A program made the translations under genes and the position numbers. Below, piece after piece: positions 21,006-29,983 of a stretch of 64,000 nucleotides of DNA. The notes under the pieces are model-generated. The model was given only the letters and a program-made list of their open reading frames with translations, searched no databases and was not told the origin of the DNA. The stretch is from Flavobacterium sp. JAS (GTDB lineage Bacteria; Bacteroidota; Bacteroidia; Flavobacteriales; Flavobacteriaceae), in the NCBI RefSeq assembly GCF_020991455.1, contig NZ_JAJMOX010000001.1:124001-188000 (forward strand), read 5' to 3'. The stretch's first letter is position 1. Each line of letters opens with the position of its first letter.

Positions 21006-22268
21006 ATGGAAATTAGTATTATAATACTATGTTTAATACTATCGGCCTTTTTTTCGGGAATGGAAATTGCTTTTATTTCTTCGAATAAAATCTATCTTGA
21101 AATTGAAAAAAAACAAGATAATTTTCTTTCTCAAATCCTAACAAAACTTACCGAAAATCCTTCGAAGTTTATTGCCGCGATGTTAATTGGTAATAATGTC
21201 GCTTTGGTGGTTTATGGTTTTTTTATGGGAGATTTAATTCTAAGATGTATCATCAAATTAGGATTTCATTTCTCTGATTTCAGCAGTTTATTGATTCAGA
21301 CTATAGTATCTACTTTTATAGTTTTGATGACAGCTGAATTTCTTCCCAAGGTTTTTTTTCAAATTTATGCCAATACATTGATTAAAGCTTTTGCGCTTCC
21401 GGCATATTTATTTTATAGATTATTTTATTTCATCTCGACTTTCTTTATTTGGATTTCAGATTTTGTTTTGAGAAAATTTTTCAAAACAGAAGGAGATCAG
21501 GCTCAGTTGTATTTTAGTAAAATAGAACTCGGAAATTATATTACAGAACAAATGAGTTCTGTTGAAGATGATCAAGAAGTAGATTCTGAAATTCAGATTT
21601 TTCAGAATGCTTTAGAATTTTCCGGTGTAAAAGCCCGCGACATTATGACGCCGCGTACAGAAATTGTGGATGTAGATTTGTTTGATAGTATAACAGATCT
21701 TAAGGAATTGTTTATCGAGACAGGGTATTCTAAGATTGTAGTAAGTCAAAACTCGCTCGATGATATTGTGGGATATGTACATTCTTTTGATTTGTTTAAG
21801 AAGCCAAAAACGATTAAATCAGTTCTAATGACTGTTGAGTTCGTTCCGGAAACAATTTTGATAAAAGACGCCTTGGATTTATTGATTAAAAAGCGAAAAA
21901 ATGTGGCTGTAGTCTTAGATGAATACGGAGGAACATCTGGTATTATTACTATCGAAGATATTGTAGAAGAGCTTTTTGGAGAAATCGAAGATGAGCACGA
22001 TTCAGAAGAAGAAGAGCTGATTGAGAAGGAATTAGAAGACGGGAAATATTTGTTTTCAACACGTTTGGATGTGGAGTATTTGAATGAAACTTATAAGTTA
22101 ATGATTCCAGAAGAAGATTCTTACGGAACGTTAGGAGGTTTTATTGTTAATCATACCAAAGAAATTCCTCAAAAGGGCGATGAAATCATGATTGACAACT
22201 ATCATTTTGTGATAGAAGAGGCAACAAATAAGAAAATTGAATTAGTCAAAATGACAATAAAAGAGTGA
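21006..22268 (+). CDS. Hemolysin/CorC family protein with DUF21 and CBS domains
   Basis: 420 residues: an N-terminal DUF21 membrane domain (about 1-150, three or four helices), paired CBS domains (about 190-320, containing ARDIMTPRTEIVDVD and VVLDEYGGTSGIITIEDIVEELFGEIEDEHD) and a C-terminal CorC/HlyC transporter-associated domain (about 340-420). Family members are linked to Mg2+/Co2+ transport. GldE of gliding motility is a paralog of this architecture, but nothing here points to that role. Starts 2 bp after the preceding small gene. Confidence 0.9.
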   Translation: MEISIIILCLILSAFFSGMEIAFISSNKIYLEIEKKQDNFLSQILTKLTENPSKFIAAMLIGNNVALVVYGFFMGDLILRCIIKLGFHFSDFSSLLIQTIVSTFIVLMTAEFLPKVFFQIYANTLIKAFALPAYLFYRLFYFISTFFIWISDFVLRKFFKTEGDQAQLYFSKIELGNYITEQMSSVEDDQEVDSEIQIFQNALEFSGVKARDIMTPRTEIVDVDLFDSITDLKELFIETGYSKIVVSQNSLDDIVGYVHSFDLFKKPKTIKSVLMTVEFVPETILIKDALDLLIKKRKNVAVVLDEYGGTSGIITIEDIVEELFGEIEDEHDSEEEELIEKELEDGKYLFSTRLDVEYLNETYKLMIPEEDSYGTLGGFIVNHTKEIPQKGDEIMIDNYHFVIEEATNKKIELVKMTIKE

Positions 22269-22376
22269 TTTTTTAAATTAATAAAAAAAATTGTTGAAAA
22301 TAAAACGCTAGTTGTATTGTTATTAACTAGATAATTGTATTTTCGCAAACTGAATATAAAATTAACGATAATAAAA

Positions 22377-24476
22377 ATGGCAGTTTTAGCAAAAATTAGA
22401 CAGCGTTCCGCTTTATTGATAGGAGTTATTGCACTTGCATTATTTGCATTTATAATACAAGATCTTTTCACAAGAGGAACATTTGGTCAAAGTTCAAAAG
22501 ATGTGGGAAGCATCGATGGAAAAGATATTTCATTTGAAGACTTTAGAGTTAAAGTTAGTAATGTTGAAAAAAGTGGTCAAGGAATTACTTCCACTGAAGC
22601 TGCAAACAGAGTTTGGGATCAAGAAGTTTCAATCGCATTATTGTCTTCTCAGTTTGATAAATTGGGATTGAGAGTTGGTGAAAAACACTTACTTGAGGTT
22701 TTAAAAGCAGATCCAAATATTGGTAAAAACCCAATGTTCTTAAATGCTGCAGGAATGTTTGATGTTGTAAAGTTTAAAGATTACTTCAAAGCAAATCCTG
22801 AAGCAGCTCAATATATTTCTCAAAAAGAGAAAGATGCTGAATTGAACGCAAAATATCAAATCTACAATACACTTGTAAAAGCGGGACTTTATACAACTGT
22901 AAGTGAAGGAAAGTTGAAATATGAAATGGAAGCTAACAAAGTAAACTTTGCTTATGCTGCTGCATTATATTCTTCTATTAAAGATAGTGATGTGAAAATT
23001 TCTGATTCAGAAATCGTTGATTATATGAAGAAAAACGAGAAAAAATTCAAAGCGGATGAAACTCGTGAAATTCAATACGTTTTAGTAGAAGATAAAGCTT
23101 CAAAAGAAGACGAAGCTGAAATTAAAGCTAAAATCACAGCATTATTAAACGGAAGAGTAGAGTACAATGCAAAAACTGGTAAAAATGATACATTGCCAGG
23201 TTTCAAAAGTGCTACAAACATTGCTGAATTCGTAAACTCAAATTCTGATGTTCCTTACGATTCTACATACGTTCCTAAAAATGCTTTACCAGCTATTGAT
23301 GCTGATAAATTATTCAGTTTGCCTGCAGGAGCAATTTATGGTCCTTATGTTTACGGAAAATATTATGCTATCTCTAAATCTTTAGGATTTAAAGCTGGTG
23401 TTAACGCAAAAGCAAGTCATATCTTAATTGCTTATGATGGATCTCAAACTCCAAATGCTAAAGAAAAAAGAACTAAAGAAGAAGCTAAAGCTAAAGCTGA
23501 AGAAATTTTAGCACAAGTTCAGGCTAATCCTGATAGTTTCATGATGTTGGCTTTTACAAGTTCTGATGACTCATCTGCACAACAAGGTGGTGATTTAGGA
23601 TATTTTGGTCCAAACCAAATGGTAAAACCATTCAATGATTTTGTATTCAATAACGGAATTGGAAAAATTGGTTTAGTTGAAACTCCTTTCGGATTTCACA
23701 TTATCAAAATTACAGATAAACAAGACGGAATTCGTTTAGCTACTATCGCTCAAAAAATTGAGCCATCTGAAGTTACTTCTGATAAAGTATTTACATTGGC
23801 AACTAAATTTGAAATGGATGCTGCTAATAAAGATTTTAATGCTACTGCTAAAGAATTAGGTTTAAAAGTTGCTGCTCCGGTAACTGCAAAAGCTATGGAT
23901 GAAGCGTTTGGTCCATTAGGAAACCAACGTAACATCATCAGATGGGCATATGACAAAGAAACAAGTAAAGGTGATGTAAAACGTTTTGAAATCGCTAATA
24001 TTGGACACGTAATTGCTCAATACAAAAGCGAAAACAAATCAGGTTTAGTATCTGTTACTTTGGCAAGACCTTATGTTGAGCCAATCTTGAAAAACAAGAA
24101 AAAAGCTGAAATGTTAAAAGCTAAAATGACAGGGTCTAGCCTTGAAGCTATTGCTAAAAGTGCTGGTGTAGCTGTTCAACAAGCGGCTAATGTTACTATG
24201 GATAACCCGGTTTTACCTGGAGGAGTAGGACAAGAGCCAAAAGTTGTAGGTAATGCATTTGCTTTGACTGCAAATAAACTTTCTGCACCAATTGAAGGAA
24301 ACACTGGAGTTTATGTTGTAAAAAACATTAGTACAGTTAAAGCTCTTGCAGTTGCTAACCACGCAGAGTATGTTGCTAAAGTAAAAGCTCAAAGTGCATC
24401 TGACGCAAGCAGAATTTTACCAGCGTTGAAAAACAATGCTAAAATTGAAGATAACAGATTGCAATTTAACTACTAG
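22377..24476 (+). CDS. Periplasmic peptidyl-prolyl isomerase (PpiD/SurA-like, parvulin)
   Basis: 699 residues starting at MAVLAKIRQRSALLIG (22377); the start 14 codons further up lacks support. A single N-terminal membrane anchor (about 13-32) is followed by a SurA_N-like helical domain (about 40-220), a parvulin PPIase domain (about 340-450, with KASHILIAYDG, DLGYFGPNQMVKPF and TPFGFHIIKITD) and a C-terminal helical region. It folds outer-membrane and secreted proteins. Codon use is strongly optimised, suggesting high expression. Terminated by a hairpin directly downstream. Confidence 0.93.
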   Translation: MAVLAKIRQRSALLIGVIALALFAFIIQDLFTRGTFGQSSKDVGSIDGKDISFEDFRVKVSNVEKSGQGITSTEAANRVWDQEVSIALLSSQFDKLGLRVGEKHLLEVLKADPNIGKNPMFLNAAGMFDVVKFKDYFKANPEAAQYISQKEKDAELNAKYQIYNTLVKAGLYTTVSEGKLKYEMEANKVNFAYAAALYSSIKDSDVKISDSEIVDYMKKNEKKFKADETREIQYVLVEDKASKEDEAEIKAKITALLNGRVEYNAKTGKNDTLPGFKSATNIAEFVNSNSDVPYDSTYVPKNALPAIDADKLFSLPAGAIYGPYVYGKYYAISKSLGFKAGVNAKASHILIAYDGSQTPNAKEKRTKEEAKAKAEEILAQVQANPDSFMMLAFTSSDDSSAQQGGDLGYFGPNQMVKPFNDFVFNNGIGKIGLVETPFGFHIIKITDKQDGIRLATIAQKIEPSEVTSDKVFTLATKFEMDAANKDFNATAKELGLKVAAPVTAKAMDEAFGPLGNQRNIIRWAYDKETSKGDVKRFEIANIGHVIAQYKSENKSGLVSVTLARPYVEPILKNKKKAEMLKAKMTGSSLEAIAKSAGVAVQQAANVTMDNPVLPGGVGQEPKVVGNAFALTANKLSAPIEGNTGVYVVKNISTVKALAVANHAEYVAKVKAQSASDASRILPALKNNAKIEDNRLQFNY

Positions 24477-24503
24477 TTTTTAGTAAGTAAATAAAAACAT
24501 ATA

Positions 24504-24543
24504 AAAACCCCGAAACGTTCATTTGAATGTTTCGGGGTTTTTG
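24504..24543 (+). terminator. Terminator after the PPIase gene
   Basis: Long stem AACCCCGAAACGTTCA / TGAATGTTTCGGGGTT with a short loop and trailing T run, about 28 bp after the stop codon. Confidence 0.88.
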
Positions 24544-24764
24544 TTTGGAAAACAGTGAGGATTTTGTAGTAATTTTTAGCTGCTTTTCTTAAAGTATATA
24601 GGAATAATAGAAATAAAATTTTAAAAATTTGTGATATTAAAATTATTACAGTTAATTTGCTGCGATTTAACAAGATAACTTCCGCCCCTAAGGTATTGAG
24701 CTAAATTATAATTAACGGAGATAATAATCGAGTACTGTGGATAAACAAATATTTTGTATTTTTT

Positions 24765-25199
24765 ATGTTTAATTTGTTAAGAAGAAAGCCTAGGGTATAT
24801 ACCAAAATTGAAAATCATATTTTTGGTATAATTACGGAACTTTTAAAACTTAGTAATACTGATATCAATTGTGATGAATTGGGAGGTAAGTATTATTTAA
24901 GTAATGAGGAACAGCATTTTAAAGTTACAGTCTTGAGTAACGATTACGTTATTAGACTGACAAATACTCGTGATTCTGTTGCCGAAAAATATGATAAACT
25001 TTTTGTTGAGGATGTTTTAAAAGCTATAAAAGAAGAGAAACATCGAAGAATGGAAGTCGTTTATGATTCTATTAATAATAGTATAGAAAAAATGGCCGAG
25101 CGTTTACATAACACGCTTATTGAAACAAATGAGATGGAAACCCAAAAGGTTCGCAGACTCGAAACAAAACATACGAAAACAAAAAAAGTGAACTATTAG
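24765..25199 (+). CDS. Hypothetical protein
   Basis: 144 residues, no signal peptide or membrane segment. The first half looks globular (IENHIFGIITELLKLSNT, DELGGKYYLSNEEQHFKVTVLSNDYVIRL), the second half is a charged alpha-helix (VEDVLKAIKEEKHRRMEVVYDS onwards) ending in a basic tail. I do not recognise the family. The stop codon lies in the loop of its own terminator hairpin. Confidence 0.75.
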   Translation: MFNLLRRKPRVYTKIENHIFGIITELLKLSNTDINCDELGGKYYLSNEEQHFKVTVLSNDYVIRLTNTRDSVAEKYDKLFVEDVLKAIKEEKHRRMEVVYDSINNSIEKMAERLHNTLIETNEMETQKVRRLETKHTKTKKVNY

Positions 25200-25215
25200 T
25201 TCACTTTTTTTGTTT
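25181..25215 (+). terminator. Terminator overlapping the stop codon of the 24765-25199 gene
   Basis: AAAAAAAGTGAAC / GTTCACTTTTTTT around the loop TATTA, which includes the first bases of the TAG stop. A/T runs on both sides allow use by the convergent GHMP kinase gene as well. Confidence 0.85.
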
Positions 25216-25239
25216 TAAGCAAATTGCTTAGATTATTTA

Positions 25240-26157
25240 TTACTGTAGAATCATTTCGTTATAAGTAAGGATCGTTTCATATCCTTTTGAATTAAAATAG
25301 GCTGTTGGGTTTTCTTTTGAAACAGCCATTACAAAATCGCCGCCCCAGGCACCAAGGCTTTTAATAACTCCGTTAAAATCGGGAAAAGCAATTTCTTTTA
25401 TAGTTTCCAGTTCTAATATATTACTTAAGTGGACTTCATGTTTTTCTAAAGCAAAGGCAAATTCTTTTAAAGTTTTTGCGTTTAGTACAGCTTCGGTAAT
25501 TTTATTATTGTCAAGAATGTTCTGAGCCAGATTTTGATTCTTATTGTTGTAATAAGCATTTATTGCGGCCTTGCTGTTTTGTTTTTTATTAAGGTAAATG
25601 AAGTAAATATTTTTAGTAAAATCAGGACTAAACTGAATTGTTTCGACTGCTGGTAAAGTTTGCTCCAGATGATATATAATTGGCATGTTATTTTGCGCGC
25701 ATGCGATATCGTAACCACTGCCTCCAAAACTGTTTTTAAGAAGCGTAAAAGCATCTATTTTGGTCCATTGAGCAATGTTGTTCAATAAAGTAGATGAAGT
25801 GCCTAATCCCCAGTTTTTAGGAAATGTAAGTTGTGTGCTTATTTTGTAACCTTCGGCGTTATTTATGAAATCCGAATTTAAAAGAAAAGCTTCGTGTAAA
25901 ATATTTACTAAAGTGCTTTTTACCGTTTCGATTTGGGTTGGAGTATTGTCTATAATTTCAAAAAAAGAAATAATATCTTCAAACCAAAGATGTTGATCAA
26001 AATCGTAACTTTTCCATTGGATTTCTTTGTTTGAACCGTTTTCTACAATTAAATTTTGTCCAAATTTTGTTGGTAACGCAAAAGCTTTGGCGCCATCTAA
26101 AACTAGATATTCGCCAGTAATTAAGAGTTTTCCGTTACTGTAAAAGGTTGTTTTCAT
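25240..26157 (-). CDS. GYDIA-type GHMP kinase (mevalonate pathway)
   Basis: 305 residues with the GHMP fold: N-terminal GKLLITGEYLVLDGAKAFALPT, the ATP-binding loop PKNWGLGTSSTLLNN and the name-giving SGYDIACA motif. Flavobacterial GYDIA kinases occur beside HMG-CoA reductase and are taken to act as mevalonate or phosphomevalonate kinases in isoprenoid synthesis. The next minus-strand gene upstream is HMG-CoA reductase, 137 bp away, with a repeat between. Exact substrate not determinable. Confidence 0.9.
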   Translation of the reverse strand: MKTTFYSNGKLLITGEYLVLDGAKAFALPTKFGQNLIVENGSNKEIQWKSYDFDQHLWFEDIISFFEIIDNTPTQIETVKSTLVNILHEAFLLNSDFINNAEGYKISTQLTFPKNWGLGTSSTLLNNIAQWTKIDAFTLLKNSFGGSGYDIACAQNNMPIIYHLEQTLPAVETIQFSPDFTKNIYFIYLNKKQNSKAAINAYYNNKNQNLAQNILDNNKITEAVLNAKTLKEFAFALEKHEVHLSNILELETIKEIAFPDFNGVIKSLGAWGGDFVMAVSKENPTAYFNSKGYETILTYNEMILQ

Positions 26158-26189
26158 TCCGTGTTTTTTAGACCCGATGTGCTTTTAAA

Positions 26190-26296
26190 TAAATTCCAAT
26201 TCCAAAGCTTCAGGATGAAATCCCAAATTCCAACAATAATTAGAATTTGGAATTTATTCAGAAACTATACTTTTTTTGGGATTTATAATTTGGGTT
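26190..26296. repeat. ATTCCAAATTCCAA palindromic repeat
   Basis: CCCAAATTCCAACAATAATT followed by AGAATTTGGAATTT forms an inverted repeat (about 26218-26254), with further half-copies AAATTCCAATTCC and TTTGGGATTTATAATTTGGG on either side. Same family as at 46774-46810 and 17975-18007. Confidence 0.65.
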
Positions 26297-27608
26297 ATTT
26301 TCTGATATTTTCAATAAATTCTACAACTGCGCTGTGTGAAACTACATTTTTCTTAAAATGAGTTTTAATTAAATGGCGTTCTTCGTCAGTTGCTTCAAAT
26401 TGGTTGATGATGTTGTTTAAGTGCATTTTCATGTGGCCTTCCTGAATTCCGGTTGTGGTTAATGAGCGTAAAGCAGCAAAATTTTGTGCTAAACCTGCAA
26501 CTGCTACAATTTCCATTAATTCTTTTGCAGATGGTTTTTCGAGTATTTCCAAACTTAATTTCACCAACGGATGTAAAGAGGTTAATCCGCCAACGGTTCC
26601 TATTGCTAATGGAATTTCCAACCAGAAAGTAAAAACTTCGTTTTCGATTTTGGCGTGGGATAAACTTGCATATTGACCATTTTTTGAAGCATAAGCATGA
26701 ACTCCGGCTTCTACAGCTCTAAAATCATTTCCGGTTGCCAGAATTACAGCATCGACACCATTCATAATGCCCTTGTTGTGCGTAACGGCTCTAAAAGGTT
26801 CAACTTCGGCAATTTGAACTGCCTGAATAAAACGTTCGGCAAATTCTTGCGGATTCGGAATGTGTTTTTCAGTTAAATCTTCAATTGGGCATGAAACTTC
26901 TGCTCTAACTAGACAATTTGGAACATAATTAGACAAAATACTCATAATTACTTCGAGTGTTTCATGGTCTGAAAATAGATCAGAATTTTGAAATTCCTCT
27001 TTTAAAGTAGTGGCAAATTGCTCTAAACAAGAGTTTATAAAATTGGCACCCATGCTGTCTTTTGTTTCAAAAGTAGCGTGAAGCTGAAAGTAGTTTTCTA
27101 ATAAACTTCTTTTGTCTTTTAGTTTTATGTCTAAAATTCCGCCGCCACGCTGTTGCATGTTTTTGGTAATGCTTTGAGTGTCAGAAAAGAATTTTGGTTT
27201 AATTTGATCGAAGAATGATTGTAATTTTTGGGCATCTCCATTGAAAGTGAAATGTACTTGTCCGATTTTTTCGGTATCAATTACGGTGGCTTTAAAACCT
27301 CCGCGTGTTGCCCAGTATTTGGCTGCTTTTGAGGCAGCGGCAACCACAGAACTTTCTTCAATAGCCATCGGAATTGTTTTGTATTTTCCGTTAATTAAAA
27401 AATTTGGAGCGACTCCTAACGGAATGTATAGGTTGGTTATTGTGTTTTCGATGAATTCGTCATGCAATTGTTGTAGCTTTTCGTCTGAATTCCAGTAATT
27501 TCTTATAATATTTAAGGCTTCTTGGGGCTCAGAAAAGTAGGTATTTGCGATCCAGTTTATTTTTTCTTTTTTGGATAATTTAGAAAATCCGGCAACTGCG
27601 TTGTTCAT
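26295..27608 (-). CDS. Hydroxymethylglutaryl-CoA reductase, class II (degradative-type family)
   Basis: 437 residues, cytoplasmic. Class II motifs are visible: DSMGANFINSCLEQF, the catalytic lysine in THNKGIMNGVDAV, the aspartate in ATGNDFRAVEAG, and the C-terminal catalytic histidine in IQEGHMKMH. It interconverts HMG-CoA and mevalonate. Although the family is called degradative, in Flavobacteria this is the sole reductase type and serves isoprenoid biosynthesis together with the adjacent GHMP kinase. Start supported by MNNAVAGFSKLSKKEK at the expected N-terminus. Confidence 0.94.
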   Translation of the reverse strand: MNNAVAGFSKLSKKEKINWIANTYFSEPQEALNIIRNYWNSDEKLQQLHDEFIENTITNLYIPLGVAPNFLINGKYKTIPMAIEESSVVAAASKAAKYWATRGGFKATVIDTEKIGQVHFTFNGDAQKLQSFFDQIKPKFFSDTQSITKNMQQRGGGILDIKLKDKRSLLENYFQLHATFETKDSMGANFINSCLEQFATTLKEEFQNSDLFSDHETLEVIMSILSNYVPNCLVRAEVSCPIEDLTEKHIPNPQEFAERFIQAVQIAEVEPFRAVTHNKGIMNGVDAVILATGNDFRAVEAGVHAYASKNGQYASLSHAKIENEVFTFWLEIPLAIGTVGGLTSLHPLVKLSLEILEKPSAKELMEIVAVAGLAQNFAALRSLTTTGIQEGHMKMHLNNIINQFEATDEERHLIKTHFKKNVVSHSAVVEFIENIRK

Positions 27609-27789
27609 TCTCAGTGTATTAAATAATATTGTTGCGACAAAGATACCAATTTAAGAGTTTTGTTTGAAATCTATTTAAAATTGAAAACTACGCAATCGTT
27701 ATTTTTTTTAACATTTAACACTTGAAATGTGTATTATGTTTATTTTTTTTACTAAAATTGGGCTCTTTTTTATATTTAAAATAATTCAA

Positions 27790-29955
27790 ATGAATACAAG
27801 TAAAATTACTGTTATACTTTTGTTATTTGTTGCCACTGTTTTTGGACAACAAAAAATTACTGTCGAGAATATTTATGGCGGTGCTTTTAAGGCAAAAGGG
27901 ATGGTTGAATTGAAATCCCTAAAAAATACTGATCAATACACTGTTTTGGATCAAGCCAGTGGAAGTATGCAAATTGGTCTATATGATTTTGGAACCTTAA
28001 AGAAAGTGTCAGATTTAATAGATACTAAAAATCATAAGGAACTTGCTAAAGGTATTGATAGTTATACTTTTGATGTATCAGAAAAAAAGATTTTAATTGC
28101 CGTTAATACTAATAAAATCTTCCGTCACTCTTTTACTGCAGATTATTATTTATATGATATTGCATCTAAATCACTAACAAAGCTTTTTGATTTTCAGATT
28201 CAGGAACCAACTTTTTCACCTGACGGAACTAAAATCGCTTATGCTAAAGAGAATAACCTTTATGTATATGATGTAGCTTCAAAAAAATCAACTGCCGTTA
28301 CTACTGACGGAAAGAAAAATTCGATCATTAATGGTATTACGGATTGGGTTTATGAAGAAGAATTTGCTTTTGTCCGGGCTTTTGACTGGAGTAAAGACAG
28401 TAAAAAATTAGCTTATATTCGTTTTGACGAGAGTGCTGTTCCAGAGTTTTCGATGTCAATGTTTCACAAAGATTTATATCCAACAATTGAAACTTTTAAA
28501 TATCCTAAAGCGGGAGAAAAAAATTCGGTAGTTTCATTACATATTTATGATGCAGCTGCAAATGCTACTAAAAAAGTTGATTTAGGAAATTATAACGACT
28601 TTTATATTGCAAGATTAAAATGGACAAATGATAATAATACATTGTCTGCTCAGGTTTTAAACCGTCACCAGGATAATCTTGATTTGCTTTTTGTTGATGG
28701 AACTACGGCTGCGGCTAAAGTGGTTTTGAATGAAAAAGACAAAGCGTATGTTGATGTTACGGATAATTTGACTTTCTTAAAAGATAATAGCTTTATCTGG
28801 ACAAGCGAAAAAGACGGTTTCAATCATATTTATCTTTATGATAAAACTGGGAAACTTAAAAATCAGGTTACTAAAGGTAACTGGGAAGTAGTGTCTTACT
28901 ACGGATTTGATGAAAAAACAAAAACTATTTTCTACCAATCTACAGAAAATGGTTCTATCAATAGAGATATTTATCGCATTGCTTTAGACGGAAAAAACAA
29001 AGTGCGTTTGTCTAAAAATACTGGAACTAATGCGGCGACTTTTAGCCCAAATTTCCAATTCTTCATTAATACTTTCTCAAGCGCTTCTCAGCCTACAACT
29101 TATACTTTAAACGAGGCAAAAGCAGGAAAAGAAATTCAGGTTATCGAGAATAATCAGGCACTTGCAAATAAGTTGAAAGACTTTAATTTGCCAACAAAAG
29201 AATTTTTTGTTTTAAAAACAAGTAAAGGAAATGAACTTAATGCGTGGATTTTGAAACCAAAAGATTTTGACCCTTCAAAAAAATATCCTGTTTTCATGTA
29301 CCAATATTCAGGTCCGGGATCTCAACAAGTAAATAACGATTGGAACAATAGTGACGATTATTGGTTTGCTTCACTTACACAGCAAGGTTATATTGTAGCT
29401 TGTGTTGATGGTAGAGGAACTGGTTTTAAAGGTGCTGATTTTAAAAAAGTTACTCAGAAAGAATTAGGAAAATACGAAGTAGAAGATCAAATTGATGCTG
29501 CAAAAGTAATTGGTGCATATTCTTATGTTGATGCTTCAAGAATTGGAATCTTCGGATGGAGCTACGGTGGATTTATGGCTTCAAACTGTATTTTTCAAGG
29601 AAATGATGTTTTCAAAATGGCAATCGCTGTTGCTCCGGTAACAAATTGGCGTTTTTATGATAGTGTTTACACAGAAAGATACATGACGACTCCACAAGAA
29701 AATGCAAGCGGATACGATCAAAACTCTCCAATAAATCATGTTGATAAATTAAAAGGGAAGTTTTTGTTGATTCACGGATCTGGTGATGATAACGTTCATG
29801 TGCAAAATTCTATGCAAATGATGGAAGCTTTGATTCAGGCAAACAAGCAATTTGATTCTCAGATATATCCAGATAAAAACCACGGTATTTATGGCGGAAA
29901 AACGAGAATTCAGCTTTATAATAAAATGACTAACTTTATCAAAGAAAATCTATAA
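27790..29955 (+). CDS. S9B dipeptidyl peptidase IV-like secreted protease
   Basis: 721 residues from MNTSKITVILLL (27790); the longer upstream start would destroy the signal peptide. After the signal (ending FGQQ) comes an eight-bladed propeller (about 40-480) containing the DPP IV double-glutamate motif WVYEEEFAF (E189, E190), then the alpha/beta-hydrolase domain (about 490-721). Catalytic triad read as S591 (GWSYGGF), D666 or D667 (GSGDDNVHV) and H698 (DKNHGIYGG). It removes N-terminal dipeptides, preferably after Pro or Ala, in the periplasm. The two following POT transporters can import the products. Confidence 0.94.
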   Translation: MNTSKITVILLLFVATVFGQQKITVENIYGGAFKAKGMVELKSLKNTDQYTVLDQASGSMQIGLYDFGTLKKVSDLIDTKNHKELAKGIDSYTFDVSEKKILIAVNTNKIFRHSFTADYYLYDIASKSLTKLFDFQIQEPTFSPDGTKIAYAKENNLYVYDVASKKSTAVTTDGKKNSIINGITDWVYEEEFAFVRAFDWSKDSKKLAYIRFDESAVPEFSMSMFHKDLYPTIETFKYPKAGEKNSVVSLHIYDAAANATKKVDLGNYNDFYIARLKWTNDNNTLSAQVLNRHQDNLDLLFVDGTTAAAKVVLNEKDKAYVDVTDNLTFLKDNSFIWTSEKDGFNHIYLYDKTGKLKNQVTKGNWEVVSYYGFDEKTKTIFYQSTENGSINRDIYRIALDGKNKVRLSKNTGTNAATFSPNFQFFINTFSSASQPTTYTLNEAKAGKEIQVIENNQALANKLKDFNLPTKEFFVLKTSKGNELNAWILKPKDFDPSKKYPVFMYQYSGPGSQQVNNDWNNSDDYWFASLTQQGYIVACVDGRGTGFKGADFKKVTQKELGKYEVEDQIDAAKVIGAYSYVDASRIGIFGWSYGGFMASNCIFQGNDVFKMAIAVAPVTNWRFYDSVYTERYMTTPQENASGYDQNSPINHVDKLKGKFLLIHGSGDDNVHVQNSMQMMEALIQANKQFDSQIYPDKNHGIYGGKTRIQLYNKMTNFIKENL

Positions 29956-29983
29956 TTTAAATATAATTAACCTTAAATAAATA

